A DNA stretch of 7,814 nucleotides, taken from Nitrospinaceae bacterium (GTDB taxonomy: Bacteria > Nitrospinota > Nitrospinia > Nitrospinales > VA-1). Made by a program: the position numbers and the translations under genes. The stretch lies in the NCBI GenBank assembly GCA_016763735.1, contig JAESTE010000112.1:1-7814 (forward strand), written 5' to 3'. Under the pieces are notes generated by a model. It had not been told where the DNA came from. It was given only the letters and a program-made list of their open reading frames with translations, and searched no databases. Below, one piece after another: positions 5,478-7,814 of this stretch (within the stretch, counting starts at the first letter, position 1; the number at the start of each line of letters is the position of its first letter).

Positions 5478-7721
5478 TTATTTTTCCGACTCGATCAGTT
5501 CTACATCAATGGCCAAGCTCTGCAACTCCTTCACAAGAACGTTGAAGGATTCCGGCAAGCTTGGATTGAGGTGCGTATCACCTTTAACAATGGCTTCGTA
5601 CATGCGTTTTCGCCCTTCAACATCATCGGACTTCACGGTCAGCATTTCCTGAAGCGTGTACGCTGCACCATAAGCCTCCAATGCCCAAACCTCCATTTCC
5701 CCAAGTCGCTGCCCACCAAATTGAGCTTTACCTCCCAAAGGCTGTTGCGTGACCAAAGAATAAGGCCCTGTTGAACGCGCATGAATTTTATCATCGACCA
5801 AATGATGGAGCTTCAATATATACAAATAACCTACCATCACATGCTGCCTAAACAGTTGCCCGGAACGGCCATCAATCAGACGCACTTCGCCTGTCTCCGA
5901 ACAACCTCCCTGACGCAGCAGATCCCTGACCTCATCCTCTTTCGCACCATCGAAAACAGGAGTGGCCATATTTTTATCGTTAGCCTTGGCTGCCATTCCC
6001 AAATTGGTTTCTAGAATCTGCCCAACGTTCATTCGTGAGGGCACACCCAGAGGATTCAAAATAAGCTCGATCGGCCGGCCATTTTCCATATACGGCATGT
6101 CTTCTTCAGGAACAATGGTTGAAACGACACCTTTATTACCATGTCGGCCCGCCATCTTGTCCCCCACTTGAAGCTTACGCTTCATAGCCATGAAGACTTT
6201 CACCAGCTTGATTACGCCAGGAGACAAGTCATCGCCTTTTTTCAGACGAGTCACTTTTTCTTCCAGCATAGACTTAAGAATAGTCACCTGCTCTTTGGTA
6301 CTGGATTCCATCCCCAACAGAGTTTTTTCATCCACTCCCTGCACTGGAACCTTAACCATGTCCTTCAAGCTCATTTTCCCGATCTGTCCTTCTTCGATCG
6401 CTTGACCTTTTTCAAAACTAACCTTACCAATCGTGGTTGATTTTGATACGTTTTTACCCACGAGAAGACCGAACATACTCTTAGTCATCTCGCTTTTAAC
6501 GATAGCTATTTCCTCGTTATAGTCCTTTTCGATCCGGGAAATTTCTTCTTCTTCAATCGCCAACGTCCGCGAGTCTTTATCGATTCCCTTCCTCAAGAAC
6601 ACTTTCACATCAATGACTGTGCCATGAACCCCAGGCGGCACGCGAAGCGATGTATCACGAACGTCTCCCGCCTTTTCACCAAAAATAGCTTTCAGGAGTT
6701 TTTCTTCAGGACTAAGCTGGGTTTCACCTTTCGGGGTAATCTTACCGACAAGAATATCGTTCGGCTTGACATTTGCACCAACTCGAATGATGCCACTTTC
6801 ATCCAGATTCTTCAAAGCATCTTCACCTACGTTGGAAATATCACGAGTGATTTCCTCCTTACCCTGCTTGGTATCACGGGCTTCAACCTCAAACTCTTCG
6901 ATATGAACCGAAGTATAGACATCTTCTTTTACAAGTTTTTCGCTGACGATGATGGCATCTTCAAAGTTGTAGCCGCCCCAAGACATGAAGGCAACCAGAA
7001 TATTCCTTCCCAACGCCAACTCACCATGATCGGTTGAAGGACCATCTGCCAGAACATCCCCTTGCTTTACCTGCGTCCCGGAAGACACACGCGGCCGCTG
7101 ATTGATACAAGTATTCTGGTTAGAGCGTTGATACTTATTCAGCGAATAGATATCCACATTCGAATCCAACTGGCTTCGCCGAGTCTTCACTTTTCTCACG
7201 GGTCTTTTGTCAGTACGAACTACAATACGGGTTGCATCAGCACTAATAACCACACCATCGTTTTCAGCAATCACTACCGCACCAGAATCGTGCGCAACAA
7301 TCGCCTCCATACCTGTACCCACCAAAGGCGCCTCGGATCGCAACAAAGGAACGGCCTGGCGCTGCATATTGGACCCCATTAACGCCCGGTTAGCATCATC
7401 GTTTTCCAGAAAAGGAATCAAAGATGCCGCCACACTGATCAACTGCTTCGGTGACACGTCCATATAATCGACCTTCTCTCGCTGAGAAAGGACAAAGTCG
7501 CCTCCCTTTCGCGCTGAAATAATAGGGTCGGTAAAATTTTTCTTCTCGTCCATTTTCACATTGGCCTGAGCAATAATATATTTATCCTCAATCAAAGCGG
7601 TATGGAACTCAACTTCGTCTTTGGCCTGACCATCTACCACCTTTCGGTAGGGCGTCTCAATAAACCCATATTCATTTACTCGAGCATATGTACTAAGCGA
7701 CGCGATCAAACCGATATTTGG
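5478..7721 (-). CDS. rpoB: DNA-directed RNA polymerase subunit beta, C-terminal part (5' portion missing)
   Basis: Beta forms the other half of the RNA polymerase cleft. About 748 residues match the C-terminal part of a protein usually 1340-1400 long. Counting from the TTG codon at 7707-7709: DDANRALMGSNMQRQAVPLL (104-123), GYNFEDAIIVSEKLV (246-260, with the conserved E250/D251), a charged insertion of the SI2 type (about 375-490), GDKMAGRHGNKG (516-527, conserved lysines near the active site), and ARSTGPYSLVTQQPLGGKAQ (644-663), the last continuing into the conserved C-terminal clamp-anchoring segment. It ends VELIESEK, TAA at 5478-5480. Homology begins at PNIGLI (about 7721). Upstream, the universal motif ETPEG is not there. 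Instead the frame reads ASGPDRLHEN and meets TAA at 7767-7769. No ATG or GTG lies between that stop and the TTG, so this is a gene cut by a junction and not a short real protein. About 565 codons, including the main rifampicin region, are absent. Confidence 0.93.
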   Translation of the reverse strand, partial: PNIGLIASLSTYARVNEYGFIETPYRKVVDGQAKDEVEFHTALIEDKYIIAQANVKMDEKKNFTDPIISARKGGDFVLSQREKVDYMDVSPKQLISVAASLIPFLENDDANRALMGSNMQRQAVPLLRSEAPLVGTGMEAIVAHDSGAVVIAENDGVVISADATRIVVRTDKRPVRKVKTRRSQLDSNVDIYSLNKYQRSNQNTCINQRPRVSSGTQVKQGDVLADGPSTDHGELALGRNILVAFMSWGGYNFEDAIIVSEKLVKEDVYTSVHIEEFEVEARDTKQGKEEITRDISNVGEDALKNLDESGIIRVGANVKPNDILVGKITPKGETQLSPEEKLLKAIFGEKAGDVRDTSLRVPPGVHGTVIDVKVFLRKGIDKDSRTLAIEEEEISRIEKDYNEEIAIVKSEMTKSMFGLLVGKNVSKSTTIGKVSFEKGQAIEEGQIGKMSLKDMVKVPVQGVDEKTLLGMESSTKEQVTILKSMLEEKVTRLKKGDDLSPGVIKLVKVFMAMKRKLQVGDKMAGRHGNKGVVSTIVPEEDMPYMENGRPIELILNPLGVPSRMNVGQILETNLGMAAKANDKNMATPVFDGAKEDEVRDLLRQGGCSETGEVRLIDGRSGQLFRQHVMVGYLYILKLHHLVDDKIHARSTGPYSLVTQQPLGGKAQFGGQRLGEMEVWALEAYGAAYTLQEMLTVKSDDVEGRKRMYEAIVKGDTHLNPSLPESFNVLVKELQSLAIDVELIESEK

Positions 7722-7814
7722 ATTTTCGTGTAGGCGATCAGGGCCGCTTGCTTCGCAGCCTTGTCGTTAAAGGCCTTGAGGGTCTCGCTCATGAATTTGG
7801 AGTCCGTCATTTCA
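7706..7814 (-). other. Non-rpoB sequence at the right edge, with an open frame of unknown origin
   Basis: From about 7722 to the edge the sequence no longer encodes beta. A different minus frame is open from the edge to TGA at 7706-7708. It reads MTDSKFMSETLKAFNDKAAK from an ATG at 7808-7810, then continues QAALIAYTK before running into rpoB bases out of frame. If that ATG starts it, the peptide is 34 residues; the frame is also open upstream of it (one more codon is visible). Its third positions are mostly G or C, unlike rpoB, and positions 7731-7814 are about 54% GC against about 42% in 7561-7680. The peptide looks helical, with alternating charged and alanine residues, but I do not recognise the family. 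It may be the end of another genome's gene joined by assembly error. Confidence 0.5.

Noticed and set aside
7707..7709. TTG as a true start of a short beta protein
   Set aside because: It is the leucine codon of the conserved PNIGLI motif, homology continues upstream of it for four codons, and no ribosome-binding site precedes it.

Overview
The window carries the reverse-strand run rpoB-rpoC-rpsL-rpsG-fusA, encoding the two large RNA polymerase subunits, ribosomal proteins S12 and S7, and elongation factor G. Read in the direction of transcription it goes from high to low coordinates. This is the common bacterial arrangement in which the rpoBC pair sits directly upstream of the str operon. 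There is no mobile element, CRISPR array, tRNA, rRNA or accessory gene, and I find no undescribed system. The open frames on the + strand are shadows of these conserved genes.

Layout by coordinate: 1-234 holds the first 78 codons of fusA, cut by the left edge. rpsG occupies 253-723 and rpsL 730-1110. A 169-nt gap follows, with a good sigma70-type promoter for the str genes and a possible terminator for rpoBC. A complete rpoC lies at 1280-5365. A 112-nt gap holds a weaker candidate promoter. The 3' part of rpoB lies at 5478 to about 7721. The last roughly 90 bases (7722-7814) are not rpoB.

Organism: a bacterium with moderate GC, about 40-45% where I counted by eye. Beta' has the NADFDGD active site, both zinc sites, and a long insertion (about 925-1105) in the trigger loop, as in Gram-negative RNA polymerases. 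Beta also has a lineage-specific insertion of the SI2 type. Together these suggest a Gram-negative lineage such as a deltaproteobacterial or Nitrospinota-like group. This is an inference from family resemblance, with low certainty below phylum level.

The genes serve one purpose: beta and beta' form the polymerase catalytic core, S12 and S7 belong to the 30S decoding centre and head, and EF-G drives translocation. rpsL-rpsG-fusA are tightly packed (6 and 18 nt gaps) and are surely co-transcribed.

The features most worth a second look are at the two ends. At the right end, beta homology stops abruptly inside its most conserved motif and gives way to a GC-richer sequence with an unrelated open frame and a stop in the rpoB frame. 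At the left end, GC rises from about 38% to about 60% within the first 20 codons of fusA. Chimeric contig ends are the simplest explanation; real recombination is the alternative.
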